The notes under the pieces are model-generated. The model saw only the letters and a list, made by a program, of their open reading frames with translations. It was not told where the DNA came from and made no database searches. Of a stretch of 64,000 bases of DNA, positions 8,574 through 16,951 are shown in pieces (positions within the stretch are counted from its first letter, which is position 1; each line of letters opens with the position of its first letter). The position numbers were made by a program, and so were the translations under genes. This stretch comes from Qipengyuania vulgaris (GTDB taxonomy: Bacteria > Pseudomonadota > Alphaproteobacteria > Sphingomonadales > Sphingomonadaceae), in assembly GCA_000756795.1 (NCBI GenBank), contig CCSI01000002.1:62001-126000 (forward strand), given 5' to 3'.

Positions 8574-9501
8574 CGCGCCTTGGCGGAGGAGCCGCGCGCC
8601 CGCGCATCGCCACGACCATGCCGACAAGCGTGATGGCCGCACCTGCCGCCGGAAGCGGTCCCCAGACGAAGCCTTCGAACAAGGTCGAGAGAATCATTGC
8701 GACAATCGGGACGATGACAGAGCTATAGGCCGCCGTCCCCGCCCCGACCTTCCGCACCAACCCGTAATAAAGCGGGAAGGTCACCACCGACCCCAGCAGG
8801 CCGAGATAAAGGATGCCGAGTCCGTAGGACGGGCGCGGGTCGAATTGCGGGGCACCCTCGGTCGCCAGCGCGAAGAGCGAATTGAGCGCCACTCCGACCA
8901 CCATCGACCACGCGAGCAGGGTCAGGAGCGGCTGCTTCTTCGCGCCGTCCATCGCCTGCATGATATTGGCCGCGCTGGCTGCAAGGATACCGCCCACGGT
9001 CAGCGCCGCGCCGGTAAGGACTTCGGCGAGCGTCGCGGGCGAGGCGCGGTATTCCTGCGCGAACAGCATCGCGACGCCCACGGCTGCGATTGTCGAGCCG
9101 AGCACGAATTCGCGCCGGATGGGCTGGCCGAGCACGAACTTGCCGAGCACGGCGTTGGGCACCACCAGCAGCGCGAACATCACCGCCACGAGACCCGAAG
9201 TAATGTAGTGTTCGGCATTATAGACGAAGCTGAAGTTGAGGCTGAACTGGAACAGGCCGAGCGCGGCTGCCCATTTCCAGCCGTCGCGCGACAGCCTGAA
9301 CGGCTCGCCGCGCAGCTTCGCCAGCACGAACATGCCCACCGCAGCCACGACGAAGCGCCAGCTGATAGACCAGCTCGGCGGCACACTGGAAATCTGGTCG
9401 CGGATGACCAGCCAGGTTCCGCCCCAGATAAGGCTGACGGTAAGGAAAGCGGCAAGGTTCTTCGGTGCCAGCAGGCTTTCCGAGCCGGACGGAGCGCTCA
9501 T
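8557..9501 (-). CDS. DMT-superfamily (EamA) membrane transporter
   Basis: Inner-membrane protein of 314 residues with about ten hydrophobic segments arranged as two EamA repeats: FLTVSLIWGGTWLVIRDQ in the first half and GILYLGLLGSVVTFPLYYGL in the second. Such proteins are metabolite or drug exporters of unpredictable substrate. The ATG at 9499-9501 overlaps the threonine aldolase stop (ATGA), so translation is coupled to that gene. This may hint at an amino-acid-related export role, but that is inference only. The C-terminus is proline- and arginine-rich. The 3' end overlaps the convergent SDR gene by 17 bases. Confidence 0.88.
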   Translation of the reverse strand: MSAPSGSESLLAPKNLAAFLTVSLIWGGTWLVIRDQISSVPPSWSISWRFVVAAVGMFVLAKLRGEPFRLSRDGWKWAAALGLFQFSLNFSFVYNAEHYITSGLVAVMFALLVVPNAVLGKFVLGQPIRREFVLGSTIAAVGVAMLFAQEYRASPATLAEVLTGAALTVGGILAASAANIMQAMDGAKKQPLLTLLAWSMVVGVALNSLFALATEGAPQFDPRPSYGLGILYLGLLGSVVTFPLYYGLVRKVGAGTAAYSSVIVPIVAMILSTLFEGFVWGPLPAAGAAITLVGMVVAMRGRAAPPPRRATPEP

Positions 9502-10493
9502 AGGTTTGCGATTGCCCCAGAGAGAGCGCGGGCATCTTCCTCGCGCGTGTTCCATGCGGTGACGAAGCGCGCCGCATCCGCGCCCCAGTCGTAGAATTCG
9601 AAGCCTTGGCTGCGCAGCGCCTCGCGCTCGAATTCTGTGAGGCGGACGAACAGTTCGTTGGCCTCGACCGCATGCATCAGCCGTTCGCCGCAGGCCCCGG
9701 CAATTTCGGCAGCTGCAGCATTGGCGGCGCGGGCGTTCGACAGCCACACTTCGTCATCCAGCATGGCGTGGATTTGCGCGGCGAGATAGCGGCCCTTGCT
9801 TTGCAAATGCCCCGCCCGCTTGCGACGGTACTTCGCAACCTCGGCCAATCCCGTGTCGAAAAAGACGATGGCCTCCGCGCTCATCCCGCCGTTCTTGACG
9901 AAGCCGAAGCTGAGCGCATCGACCGGCCCTGCCACCTCTGCCGCGGGCAGGTCGAGGAAGGCCGCCGCATTGGCGAAGCGTGCCCCGTCCATGTGCAGCC
10001 CCAGCCCGCGCTGGTCGGCAAGCGCACGGATCGCGGCGAGTTCTTCCGGACGATAGACCCGCCCGTATTCGCTCGCCTGCGTAATCGAGATTGCGTACGG
10101 CTGGACCTGGTGCACATCGTCGCGGATGGGGTCGATGACCGCGCGAATGGCATCGGCGTCTAGCTTTGCCCCCTCGCCCTGCCCCAGCAACAGCTTGGCC
10201 CCGTGGAGGTAGAAGCCCGGCGCGCCGCCCTCGTCCATCTCGATATGCGCTCCCTCGTGGCACACGACGCCGCCATGCGGCTGGCACATGGTGGCGAGTG
10301 CGAGGCAGTTCGCCGCCGTCCCCGTCGCCACCCACAGCGTCGCGCACTCGCGTCCGAACAGGGCGGACATCCTTTCGTCCAGTTCTGCGCTCAGTCTGTC
10401 GCCGTCATAGGGAGAGTCGGGCGCGTCGGCCTTGCGCATTGCGTCCCACACACAAGGATGGACGCTGGCGGCATTGTCGGACAGGAATTTCAT
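9498..10493 (-). CDS. threonine aldolase family PLP enzyme
   Basis: PLP-dependent fold-type I enzyme of the beta-eliminating lyase/threonine aldolase family, 331 residues from the ATG at 10491-10493. It would cleave threonine to glycine and acetaldehyde. MKFLSDNAASVHP is the typical N-terminus. LWVATGTAANCLAL, HEGAHIEMDEGGAP and GLGLHMDGARFANA (cofactor-binding Asp) are in order, and SFGFVKNGGMSAE carries the Schiff-base lysine. This NGG form differs from the SKGLGAP of E. coli LtaE and marks the other subgroup. The downstream EamA exporter overlaps it by four bases. An upstream extension of the frame has no family similarity and was left out. Confidence 0.9.
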   Translation of the reverse strand: MKFLSDNAASVHPCVWDAMRKADAPDSPYDGDRLSAELDERMSALFGRECATLWVATGTAANCLALATMCQPHGGVVCHEGAHIEMDEGGAPGFYLHGAKLLLGQGEGAKLDADAIRAVIDPIRDDVHQVQPYAISITQASEYGRVYRPEELAAIRALADQRGLGLHMDGARFANAAAFLDLPAAEVAGPVDALSFGFVKNGGMSAEAIVFFDTGLAEVAKYRRKRAGHLQSKGRYLAAQIHAMLDDEVWLSNARAANAAAAEIAGACGERLMHAVEANELFVRLTEFEREALRSQGFEFYDWGADAARFVTAWNTREEDARALSGAIANL

Positions 10494-10547
10494 CGGAACG
10501 CCTCTAGCGCCCCGCGCATTCGAATAATAGAAAGGAAATAAAAGAAC

Positions 10548-10844
10548 ATGGGTATCGCAGAATTGGAAATAGAACGTCGCGACCGGGTCACTCACGGAGA
10601 CTATATTGCAAAATTGCATGATAGCGACAGCGTGGCCAAGCTAAGCTGGACTGATCGCGGCGGCGTGCGTCATGCCGAGCACACCTATGTCCCACCCGAA
10701 TTTCGCGGCAAGGGTATCGCCGAAAAGCTCGTCCAGGCGATGGTCGCCGATGCACGTAGCCACGATTTCAAGATCGCGCCCGACTGTTCCTATGTCGAAA
10801 GCTACTTCCGCCGGCACAAGGACCTGGCCGACCTGCGCGCCTAG
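10548..10844 (+). CDS. small GNAT-fold N-acetyltransferase (YidJ/NATD1-like)
   Basis: A 98-residue protein of the short Gcn5-related acetyltransferase family. The acetyl-CoA pyrophosphate-binding loop is VPPEFRGKGIAEKL (about residues 48-61), followed by a helix and CSYVESYFRRH at the C-terminal strand, as in the small YidJ/NATD1 group. AAAGGAAA lies about ten bases upstream of the ATG. It is divergent from the threonine aldolase and its stop overlaps the convergent PH-domain gene by four bases. The substrate is unknown. Confidence 0.85.
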   Translation: MGIAELEIERRDRVTHGDYIAKLHDSDSVAKLSWTDRGGVRHAEHTYVPPEFRGKGIAEKLVQAMVADARSHDFKIAPDCSYVESYFRRHKDLADLRA

Positions 10845-12358
10845 GAGCCGCTTCTCTCTAGCAGTTCGCCAAAATCATTGCGGGCCATGCTCTCGCACAG
10901 CGCCCTGCGCCACGCGTAGGCCTCCTCGACCGGCATCCCGTGTACACGCAGTCGGCCGCCTGCAAGTCCAAGGTGAAGGCTGGCATATCCACGCAAACGG
11001 GCAATCGGGCCTTGCGATATGTCGACCGATTGCAGCTTCACACGCGAGGCGATGGCGAGGCTGGAGGTAAACCAACCGTGGCGAGAGTAAAGCTGTCGAT
11101 CGCCCAGAGCCCGCCATGCATTACGCCAGCCCCACCACTGGTCGAGCATAACGAATGCAAGGCTGCCGAAGGGGGCGAGCCATAACCAATTGTCGGCCAA
11201 GATTGCCGAAATGGCGGTCACGGGCAGCAGGAAGAGCGCTGCCAGCACCACCTTGTCGATGCGATAGCGTTTGAGCGCCCGCTCCCATTCCAAATCGGCA
11301 CTTGGCAAGGCGAAACCCGTCGTCTCCACGACCGGTGCAATTTCCTCCATCTGGCCGAAGGGTACGGCATCGTGGTTCGCTGCCCCGCTGTCGCTGGCGA
11401 GGCTGATGACCTTGAGGCCGTGCCAGCCGAAGTGGCGGCGCAGGAAGCCGGTCTCCAGGCGCAGCGCCTGTACCCGGTGAACGGGCATGACGAGGTCGGT
11501 CCGTGTCAGCAGCCCGCGCCGTCTCCTGAGGCCCTTGGCGGTTTGTTCAAGACGGAAGTTCCATTCCCGCAAGCTCGTCCGCACGAGACCGGTCGCGACA
11601 CCGACCACGGCCAAGGTCAGCACAGCAGCTATCACCCCGACAGCCTGCGCCAGCCCGCCGAGCCCGGCAAGCCACTGGCCAGGCCCCGCCAGTCGCTGTT
11701 CCCACTGGTCGAAATCCCACAGGTCGAAGGGAAGGAGGAACTCGAACTGCTGTGCCAGACCGGCCAGGACCGCGACAACCGCCAGCGAAAACTCGAACAG
11801 GCCGAAAGTGAGGACACGTTTCGACCCCATGGTGAAGAGTGGCGTGGCTTCCTCGACCGGAGCCATCTCGGCGCCATCCGCGATCGTGACCTCGCCCTCT
11901 TGGCGGTTGCGGACCAGCTCGCGCAGCCGCTCGCCCTCGGCTTCGGAGAGATAGGTCAGCGACAAATCATCCTTGCCGCCTGCGCCTGTCTCGAACTTCA
12001 CCTCGACAAGGCCGAACAGGCGCGGGAGCAACTTCTGTTCGAGGCTCACGTCCTGAATTCGCTCGTAGGGAACCGAGCGCGCGGCGCGCGACAACACACC
12101 GCTCTCGACGCGAATGTCGCTGTCGCCGACGGTGTAGGTCAGCCGGGTCCACTGGAGATAGGCGACCAGTACGTTGAACAGGATAAGCGCACCGATGAAC
12201 GGCGCGGCCCACGCCAGTTTGCCGGTCAGCTCCCCATCGTCGAAAATCGTCACAGATGCCACGCCGAGCGGAATGACCAGCTGCGCGAGCATCATAGCGG
12301 CGCGCACGATGAACCCCTTGGGGTCTGTGCGCCGCGCCTCTGTTTCCGCCTCGCTCAT
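10841..12358 (-). CDS. PH-domain membrane protein, YdbT-like (three bPH2 domains)
   Basis: A 505-residue membrane protein related to YdbT. Two hydrophobic helices occur near residues 20-65 and further pairs near 180-250 and 370-400. Three bacterial PH-like (bPH2) modules can be seen: around 70-150 (VESGVLSRAARSVPYERIQD), 265-330 (RRRGLLTRTDLVMPVHRVQA) and 410-475 (SRHGWFTSSLAIASRVKLQS), each with the rG-hh...hP-RIQ pattern. The role is unknown; YdbS/YdbT pairs are linked to membrane stress in Bacillus. The start overlaps the stop of the upstream YdbS-like gene by four bases, making a two-gene operon. Confidence 0.87.
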   Translation of the reverse strand: MSEAETEARRTDPKGFIVRAAMMLAQLVIPLGVASVTIFDDGELTGKLAWAAPFIGALILFNVLVAYLQWTRLTYTVGDSDIRVESGVLSRAARSVPYERIQDVSLEQKLLPRLFGLVEVKFETGAGGKDDLSLTYLSEAEGERLRELVRNRQEGEVTIADGAEMAPVEEATPLFTMGSKRVLTFGLFEFSLAVVAVLAGLAQQFEFLLPFDLWDFDQWEQRLAGPGQWLAGLGGLAQAVGVIAAVLTLAVVGVATGLVRTSLREWNFRLEQTAKGLRRRRGLLTRTDLVMPVHRVQALRLETGFLRRHFGWHGLKVISLASDSGAANHDAVPFGQMEEIAPVVETTGFALPSADLEWERALKRYRIDKVVLAALFLLPVTAISAILADNWLWLAPFGSLAFVMLDQWWGWRNAWRALGDRQLYSRHGWFTSSLAIASRVKLQSVDISQGPIARLRGYASLHLGLAGGRLRVHGMPVEEAYAWRRALCESMARNDFGELLERSGS

Positions 12359-12849
12359 TGCGTATCGCGGCGGATGGCGGCGCGGATATCCTCGCGCATC
12401 GTCAGCGCATCCTCATGCGCGAGGCCCGGCAGCGAGACCGAGGCGTTATGCGAGCCCGCGGTATGCACCGTCAGCGTCGCCAACCCGAAGCCGCGCTCGA
12501 GCGGACCCTGGTCGACATCGATATGCTGGACACGGCCGAAAGGGACCACGGTATCCGAATGGAAGAGCACTCCGCGAACCACGCGCAGGCGTTCCTCGGC
12601 GAGCGAGTAGCCCCGCGTCGCATAACGGCGCATCGGCAGGTAGATCACGAGATAGGCAATCACGAGCACCGCAGGCAGCCACACCACGCCGGTCCAGCCG
12701 TCGATGGCGAATTCGGCAATGGTCGCCGCGATGAACAGCGCGAAGGCGAAAATCGCCGCCACGGTCCGCATCAGCGTCTTGTAGCGCGGGTCCAGCTGGG
12801 TCAGTTCTTCCGGCGTGCTGGCGCTCGGAGTATCGGGTGTCTCGTCCAT
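12355..12849 (-). CDS. PH-domain membrane protein, YdbS-like
   Basis: A 164-residue partner of the following YdbT-like gene. An acidic N-terminus (TPEELTQLDPRYKTLMRT) precedes two transmembrane helices (about 30-75). One bPH2 domain follows: EERLRVVRGVLFHSDTVVPF, GRVQHIDVDQGPLERGFGLA and LTVHTAGSHNASVSLPGL. Its stop overlaps the start of the downstream gene (ATGA), so the two are translationally coupled and probably form a complex. This pairing of one small and one large bPH2 protein is common in bacteria, with no enzymatic role known. Confidence 0.87.
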   Translation of the reverse strand: MDETPDTPSASTPEELTQLDPRYKTLMRTVAAIFAFALFIAATIAEFAIDGWTGVVWLPAVLVIAYLVIYLPMRRYATRGYSLAEERLRVVRGVLFHSDTVVPFGRVQHIDVDQGPLERGFGLATLTVHTAGSHNASVSLPGLAHEDALTMREDIRAAIRRDTQ

Positions 12850-12880
12850 ACCGCCTTACCTATGCAAGACAGCGCGCGCG

Positions 12881-14050
12881 TCAACGCCTTTGGTCGAAGC
12901 GCCGCCCAACGATGGCCGCCGCGATATTGGTTTTCTGCACGTCGGTGGTCCCGCCCGCGATTCCCCACGCAAAACCGTCGCGCACGCGCTGCTCCATGCC
13001 GTATTCCTTGTGATAGCCATAGCCGCCCATCACCTGCATGCCATTGGCAGTCACGCTGCGGACGATTTCATTGGCGAAGCACTTGGCGGTCGAACTTTCG
13101 TAGACGCTTGGAAGGCCGTCGTCGTTGTGTTCGGCATTGGCAGCAGCACGGTAGATTAGGAGACGCGCCGCTTCGACCTGCATCGCCATTTCCGCGAGCC
13201 GCATCTGCACCGCCTGGAAATCGACGATGGGCTTGCCGAAAGCGGTCCGCTCCTGAACATAAGCGGTCGCCTGTTCGAGCGCGGCAGCGGCAAGGCCGAG
13301 CGACTGGGTTGCATTTCCGCAGCGTTCGAGGCCGAATGCGCTCATCAGCTTCCCAAACCCGCCCGCGGGCACGATGAGATTCTCGCGCGGGACCTTCACA
13401 CCCTCGAAAGTGATGTCACGCGTTTCGATACCGCGGAAACCCATTAATTGCTCGCGCTGTCCGAAGGAGACGCCGTCCATCTCCTTGTCGACCAGCAGCG
13501 CGCCGATACCCTTCGCGCCGGGCGCATCGGAGAGGCGTGTATAAACGACATAATAGCGCGTATGCCCCGCACCCGAGGTCCAGCGCTTGTTGCCATCGAG
13601 GATGAAATGGTCGCCCTCTTCGCGCGCGCGGGTAGACAGGTCGGTCAGCGCGGTTCCCGCATCCGGTTCCGACATCGACACCGCCACGGTCGATTCGCCG
13701 CTGACCACCTCGGGAATAATCCGCGCCTTGAGCGCATCCGAACCGAACCGCTCGATCGTGCGCGCTGGGCCAACAAGAGCCTCGAAAATCGGGAAAGCGA
13801 CCGCGTTGGAAATCATCGCGAACTGTTCCAGCACCAGCAGCGCATCGAGATGGCCGAGCCCAAGCCCGCCGTACTGCTCGGGCAGGTTGACCCCGAGGAA
13901 CCCCATCTCGCCATACCGCCGCACCATGTCGGTAGGCACGGAGAAGTCCTTCTCTTCCATCTCGCGCGCGAGGTCCGGCAATTCCTTGCGCGCAAAGGTC
14001 CGCGCAGCATCCTGAAGCTCGCGTTGTTGATCGGTGAGGCGAAAATCCAT
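12881..14050 (-). CDS. acyl-CoA dehydrogenase family protein
   Basis: FAD-dependent acyl-CoA dehydrogenase of 389 residues that would oxidise an acyl-CoA and hand electrons to the electron transfer flavoprotein (etfBA lie at 27.9 kb). The family elements are in order: N-terminal helical domain, FLGVNLPEQYGGLGLGHLD, the beta-domain SMSEPDAGTALTDL and DGNKRWTSGAGHTRYYV, and C-terminal QVMGGYGYHKEYGMEQRVRD. GGGAGAG lies just upstream of the ATG at 14048-14050. The chain-length preference cannot be read from the sequence. It is a single gene; the next gene upstream is tRNA-Thr on the same strand. Confidence 0.93.
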   Translation of the reverse strand: MDFRLTDQQRELQDAARTFARKELPDLAREMEEKDFSVPTDMVRRYGEMGFLGVNLPEQYGGLGLGHLDALLVLEQFAMISNAVAFPIFEALVGPARTIERFGSDALKARIIPEVVSGESTVAVSMSEPDAGTALTDLSTRAREEGDHFILDGNKRWTSGAGHTRYYVVYTRLSDAPGAKGIGALLVDKEMDGVSFGQREQLMGFRGIETRDITFEGVKVPRENLIVPAGGFGKLMSAFGLERCGNATQSLGLAAAALEQATAYVQERTAFGKPIVDFQAVQMRLAEMAMQVEAARLLIYRAAANAEHNDDGLPSVYESSTAKCFANEIVRSVTANGMQVMGGYGYHKEYGMEQRVRDGFAWGIAGGTTDVQKTNIAAAIVGRRFDQRR

Positions 14051-14100
14051 CAAACTCTCCCTTGTAGGAGGGAGTGCCGCGATAGGTGGCTAGGTGCAAC

Positions 14101-14210
14101 CCAAAACCGGGCCGGCGGAGGCCCGGCAAGGGCGACCGCCCGCCCGCAGGTGCTCGACGCGAAAGCGTCGAAACAGCGCCGAGGACGCGCCGACGGATGT
14201 CGGTGCGAAA
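14101..14210 (+). repeat. covarying hairpin repeat, unit A
   Basis: One unit of a dispersed element (others at 22365-22472 reverse, 22501-22580, 56054-56135 reverse and 56144-56246). Hairpins in order are: H0 CCGGGCCGGCGGAGGCCCGG (14107-14126); H1 GGGC-GACC-GCCC (14130-14141); H2 CGACGC-GAAA-GCGTCG (14155-14170); H3 CCGAC-GGAT-GTCGG (14190-14203). H0 and the linker CGCCCGCAGG are nearly identical to unit B, while H2 and H3 stems differ in sequence but remain paired. It lies between tRNA-Thr and the acyl-CoA dehydrogenase gene. Confidence 0.8.
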
Positions 14211-14219
14211 GACCAAAAT

Positions 14220-14236
14220 CATTTTCGGAGAAAATG
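14220..14236 (-). terminator. hairpin immediately after tRNA-Thr
   Basis: Inverted repeat CATTTTC-GGA-GAAAATG (7-bp stem) directly abutting the CCA end of tRNA-Thr, with ATTTTGG following on the minus strand. It is AT-rich for an intrinsic terminator, but position and T-run fit termination or 3'-end definition of the tRNA transcript. Confidence 0.5.
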
Positions 14237-14309
14237 GTGCTGCTGGGGAGGATTGAACTCCCGGCCTCACCCTTACCAAGGGTGCGCTCTACCACTGAGC
14301 TACAGCAGC
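14235..14309 (-). tRNA. tRNA-Thr (anticodon GGT)
   Basis: A 75-base cloverleaf on the minus strand with an encoded CCA end. The acceptor stem is GCTGCTG with CAGCAGC; the D-arm is GCTC/GAGC; the anticodon stem CACCC/GGGTG encloses loop TTGGTAA, so the anticodon is GGT; the T-arm is GGGAG-TTCAATC-CTCCC. All stems pair fully. It decodes ACC/ACU. The gene stands alone, followed within a few bases by a hairpin and then a covarying repeat unit. Confidence 0.97.
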
Positions 14310-14423
14310 ACATGCTGCCCGTCGGCGATACCGATGGGGTGGAGGCGCGCGCTATTGGCAGACGCGGCGGATAAGTCAACCTTCGCTTGCCCCGTAAAGC
14401 GAAATTCGCAAAAGGAATGCGTC

Positions 14424-14567
14424 ATGAGCGCCGCAAACGACAAGATGACACGCGAGGAACGCCTCGCCGCGAAACTTCGTGAGAACCTGCGCCGCAGGAA
14501 AACGCAGACCCGCGAAATGCGCGAATCGGGCGCAGACGGGGTTTCCAAGCCAGATTCGGAGCGCTAA
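14424..14567 (+). CDS. 47-residue basic/charged protein, unknown function
   Basis: A short open frame [20 protein letters not shown] and onward, ending KPDSER. It is strongly charged, with a predicted helix rich in Arg, Lys and Glu (residues 7-35, [19 protein letters not shown]). AAAAGGAA precedes the ATG at suitable spacing, and codon use with G/C third positions looks like neighbouring genes. I recall small proteins of this appearance in other Sphingomonadales genomes, but no function is known to me. It sits alone between tRNA-Thr (divergent) and gpmA, with a dispersed inverted repeat after its stop. Confidence 0.65.
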   Translation: MSAANDKMTREERLAAKLRENLRRRKTQTREMRESGADGVSKPDSER

Positions 14568-14580
14568 CGCGCACTGCCTA

Positions 14581-14679
14581 TTGTTATCCCGCTTGTGCGG
14601 GGATGCGGTGCCAGCCCGCTCCCCCACCCGGCCACCCAAACAATATCGTGCCGTGGGTGGCCGGGTGGGGGAGCGGGCC
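14581..14679. repeat. dispersed-type inverted repeat with 25-bp perfect arms, in the gpmA leader
   Basis: Arms at 14614-14638 and 14654-14678 are perfect reverse complements over 25 bases (beginning GCCCGCTCCCCCACCC) with a 15-base loop. They are preceded by TTATCCCGCTTGTGCGGGGA, itself a small hairpin. The right arm ends 23 bases before the gpmA ATG, so if transcribed the hairpin sits in the gpmA leader. The composition suggests one of the interspersed palindromes common in alphaproteobacteria. Confidence 0.75.
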
Positions 14680-14701
14680 GGAGCCGAAAACGGGAGCGAA
14701 T

Positions 14702-15388
14702 ATGTCGAAGCTGATCCTCGTTCGCCACGGCCAGAGCGAGTGGAACCTCGCCAACCGTTTCACCGGCTGGTGGGATGTCGACCTGACCGAAAAAGGCGAA
14801 GCCGAAGCGCGAGAAGCCGGACGGCTGATGAAGGCCAAGGGCGTGTTGCCCACCACCGCCTTCACTTCGCTCCAGAAACGCGCCATCAAGACGCTCAACC
14901 TCGCACTCGAAGAATGCGACCGGCTGTGGATCCCGGTGACCCGCGACTGGCATCTGAACGAGCGCCACTATGGCGGCCTGACCGGCCTCGACAAGCAGCA
15001 GACGCGCGACAAGCATGGCGACGAGCAGGTCCACATCTGGCGCCGCAGCTTCGACGTTCCGCCGCCCGAAATGGAGCGCGGCAGCGAGTTCGACCTATCG
15101 GACGACCCGCGTTACGCCGGTATCGACGTGCCGCTGACCGAAAGCCTCAAGCTCACCATCGAGCGCGTATTGCCTTATTGGGAGGAAGCCATCCTCCCGC
15201 TCTTGGGCAAGGGCGAGACGGTCATCATCTCCGCCCATGGCAATTCCTTGCGCGCGCTGGTGAAGCACTTGTCGAACATCTCGGACGACGAGATTACCGG
15301 CCTCGAAATTCCGACCGGCCAGCCGATCGTCTACGAATTCGACGGCACACAGGTCTCGGGCGAACGCTATTACCTGAAGGACGCATAA
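14702..15388 (+). CDS. gpmA: 2,3-bisphosphoglycerate-dependent phosphoglycerate mutase
   Basis: Glycolytic/gluconeogenic enzyme interconverting 3- and 2-phosphoglycerate, 228 residues. [20 protein letters not shown] at residues 6-25 carries the phosphohistidine (H9). [23 protein letters not shown] (catalytic Glu in NER) and [14 protein letters not shown] (second catalytic His) follow. The length is slightly shorter than the 250-residue E. coli enzyme, in line with alphaproteobacterial forms. GGGAG lies at good distance before the ATG at 14702. purE starts two bases after its stop, so it may head the purE-purK-folA-ribF run. Confidence 0.96.
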   Translation: MSKLILVRHGQSEWNLANRFTGWWDVDLTEKGEAEAREAGRLMKAKGVLPTTAFTSLQKRAIKTLNLALEECDRLWIPVTRDWHLNERHYGGLTGLDKQQTRDKHGDEQVHIWRRSFDVPPPEMERGSEFDLSDDPRYAGIDVPLTESLKLTIERVLPYWEEAILPLLGKGETVIISAHGNSLRALVKHLSNISDDEITGLEIPTGQPIVYEFDGTQVSGERYYLKDA

Positions 15389-15389
15389 G

Positions 15390-15884
15390 ATGGCTCAAGG
15401 GGGAGGAGCAAGGGTCGCAATCGTCATGGGCAGCCAGTCGGACTGGTCCACGATGAAATGCGCCGCCGAGGTGCTCGAGGAACTGGGCGTCGAGACCGAT
15501 GTCCGCATCGTGTCCGCCCATCGCACGCCCGACCGGATGTACGACTTCGCCAAAGCCGCCGAGGGTGGAGGCTTCCAGGTCATCATCGCGGGCGCAGGCG
15601 GCGCGGCGCATCTGCCGGGCATGATTGCCGCGCTGACCCATGTGCCGGTGCTCGGCGTGCCGGTGCAGTCGAAGGCGCTGTCGGGGCAGGACAGCCTGCT
15701 CTCCATCGTCCAGATGCCCGCCGGTGTTCCCGTGGGCACGCTCGCCATCGGCGAGGCAGGCGCGACCAATGCAGGCCTGTTCGCCGCGGCCATCCTCGCC
15801 AATAACGACGCCGGCCTTTCGCAGCGCCTCAAGGACTGGCGACAGGCCCGTAGCGACGCCGTGACCGAAAGGCCTGCAGACTGA
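15390..15884 (+). CDS. purE: 5-(carboxyamino)imidazole ribonucleotide mutase
   Basis: Purine-biosynthesis enzyme (class I PurE) that moves the carboxylate of N5-CAIR to give CAIR; 164 residues, octameric in known homologues. [41 protein letters not shown] and [20 protein letters not shown] are the CAIR-binding segments, including the conserved Ser, Asp and His. Its TGA overlaps the purK ATG by one base (TGATG), coupling it to the enzyme that supplies its substrate. Confidence 0.97.
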   Translation: MAQGGGARVAIVMGSQSDWSTMKCAAEVLEELGVETDVRIVSAHRTPDRMYDFAKAAEGGGFQVIIAGAGGAAHLPGMIAALTHVPVLGVPVQSKALSGQDSLLSIVQMPAGVPVGTLAIGEAGATNAGLFAAAILANNDAGLSQRLKDWRQARSDAVTERPAD

Positions 15885-16951
15885 TGCTCAAGCGCGGGTC
15901 CACCATCGGCATCCTAGGTGGCGGCCAGCTGGGCCGGATGATGGCGATGAGCGCCGCGCAATTGGGCTATCGCACCGTGGGCTATGCGCCCAAAGGCGAC
16001 AATGTCAGCCACAGCGTGAATGACGAATTCATCGCTGCCGGCTGGGACGACGAAGCTGCCCTCGCCGCTTTTGCGGAGCGCTGCGATGTGGTGACATGGG
16101 AGTTCGAGAACGTCCCCGTCGACACGGCCCGCGCCATTCCGCAGGCCAAGATCTTCCCCGACCCGCTCGCGCTCGAAACCGCGCAGGACCGGCTCAACGA
16201 AAAGCGCTTCATCGAAGGCCTCGGCGGCAGGCCCGCAGCCTATGCCAAGTGCGATTCGGGCTACGACCTCGAAAGCGCGGTCGACCGGCTGGGCGCGCCC
16301 GGCATCCTCAAGACCCGCCGCGACGGATACGACGGCAAGGGCCAGTGGCGCATCATGTCGGTGCACGAGGCCTCCGCGCTACACTTCCCCGACGCACCCT
16401 GCGTCTACGAGGGCTTCGTCGAGTTCGACGCCGAATTCTCGGTCATCCTCGTGCGCAGCCAGGAGGGCGAAATCCGCTTCTGGGATTCGACCCGCAACGT
16501 GCATGAGGGCGGCATCCTCGCCGCCTCGCATTATCCTGCCACCAAGGAAATCGACGCGCAGGTCGCCGAGGCGCGCGAGCTGGCGCGAAAGGTGGCCGAT
16601 GCGCTCAAATATGTCGGCGTGCTGACGCTCGAATTTTTCGCCACGCGCGAAGGACCCGTGTTCAACGAGATGGCCCCGCGGGTACACAATTCGGGCCACT
16701 GGACCATCGAGGGTGCGGCCACGAGCCAGTTCGAGAACCATATCCGCGCTGTCGCCGGCCTGCCTTTGGGCGACACCCGCACAACCGCGGCGCGGGTCGA
16801 GATGCGCAACATCCTCGGCAGCGATATCGAGGAGGCTCACCGCCACCTCTCCGATTCGCGCGCGCATTTGCACGACTACGGCAAGGCCGAGGCGAAAGAG
16901 GGGCGCAAGATGGGCCACCTCACGCTGGTCTCGCGCGACACCCGCGGATGA
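15884..16951 (+). CDS. purK: N5-carboxyaminoimidazole ribonucleotide synthetase
   Basis: ATP-grasp enzyme making N5-CAIR from AIR, ATP and bicarbonate; 355 residues. It opens with the pre-ATP-grasp dinucleotide-like turn IGILGGGQLGRMMAMSA. It continues with TWEFENVP, the ATP-grasp lysine region LKTRRDGYDGKGQW, CVYEGFVEFDAEFSVI and the metal-binding end VFNEMAPRVHNSGHWTIEGA. It overlaps purE at the 5' end and folA at the 3' end (ATGA), so it is the middle of a compact operon. Confidence 0.97.
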   Translation: MLKRGSTIGILGGGQLGRMMAMSAAQLGYRTVGYAPKGDNVSHSVNDEFIAAGWDDEAALAAFAERCDVVTWEFENVPVDTARAIPQAKIFPDPLALETAQDRLNEKRFIEGLGGRPAAYAKCDSGYDLESAVDRLGAPGILKTRRDGYDGKGQWRIMSVHEASALHFPDAPCVYEGFVEFDAEFSVILVRSQEGEIRFWDSTRNVHEGGILAASHYPATKEIDAQVAEARELARKVADALKYVGVLTLEFFATREGPVFNEMAPRVHNSGHWTIEGAATSQFENHIRAVAGLPLGDTRTTAARVEMRNILGSDIEEAHRHLSDSRAHLHDYGKAEAKEGRKMGHLTLVSRDTRG

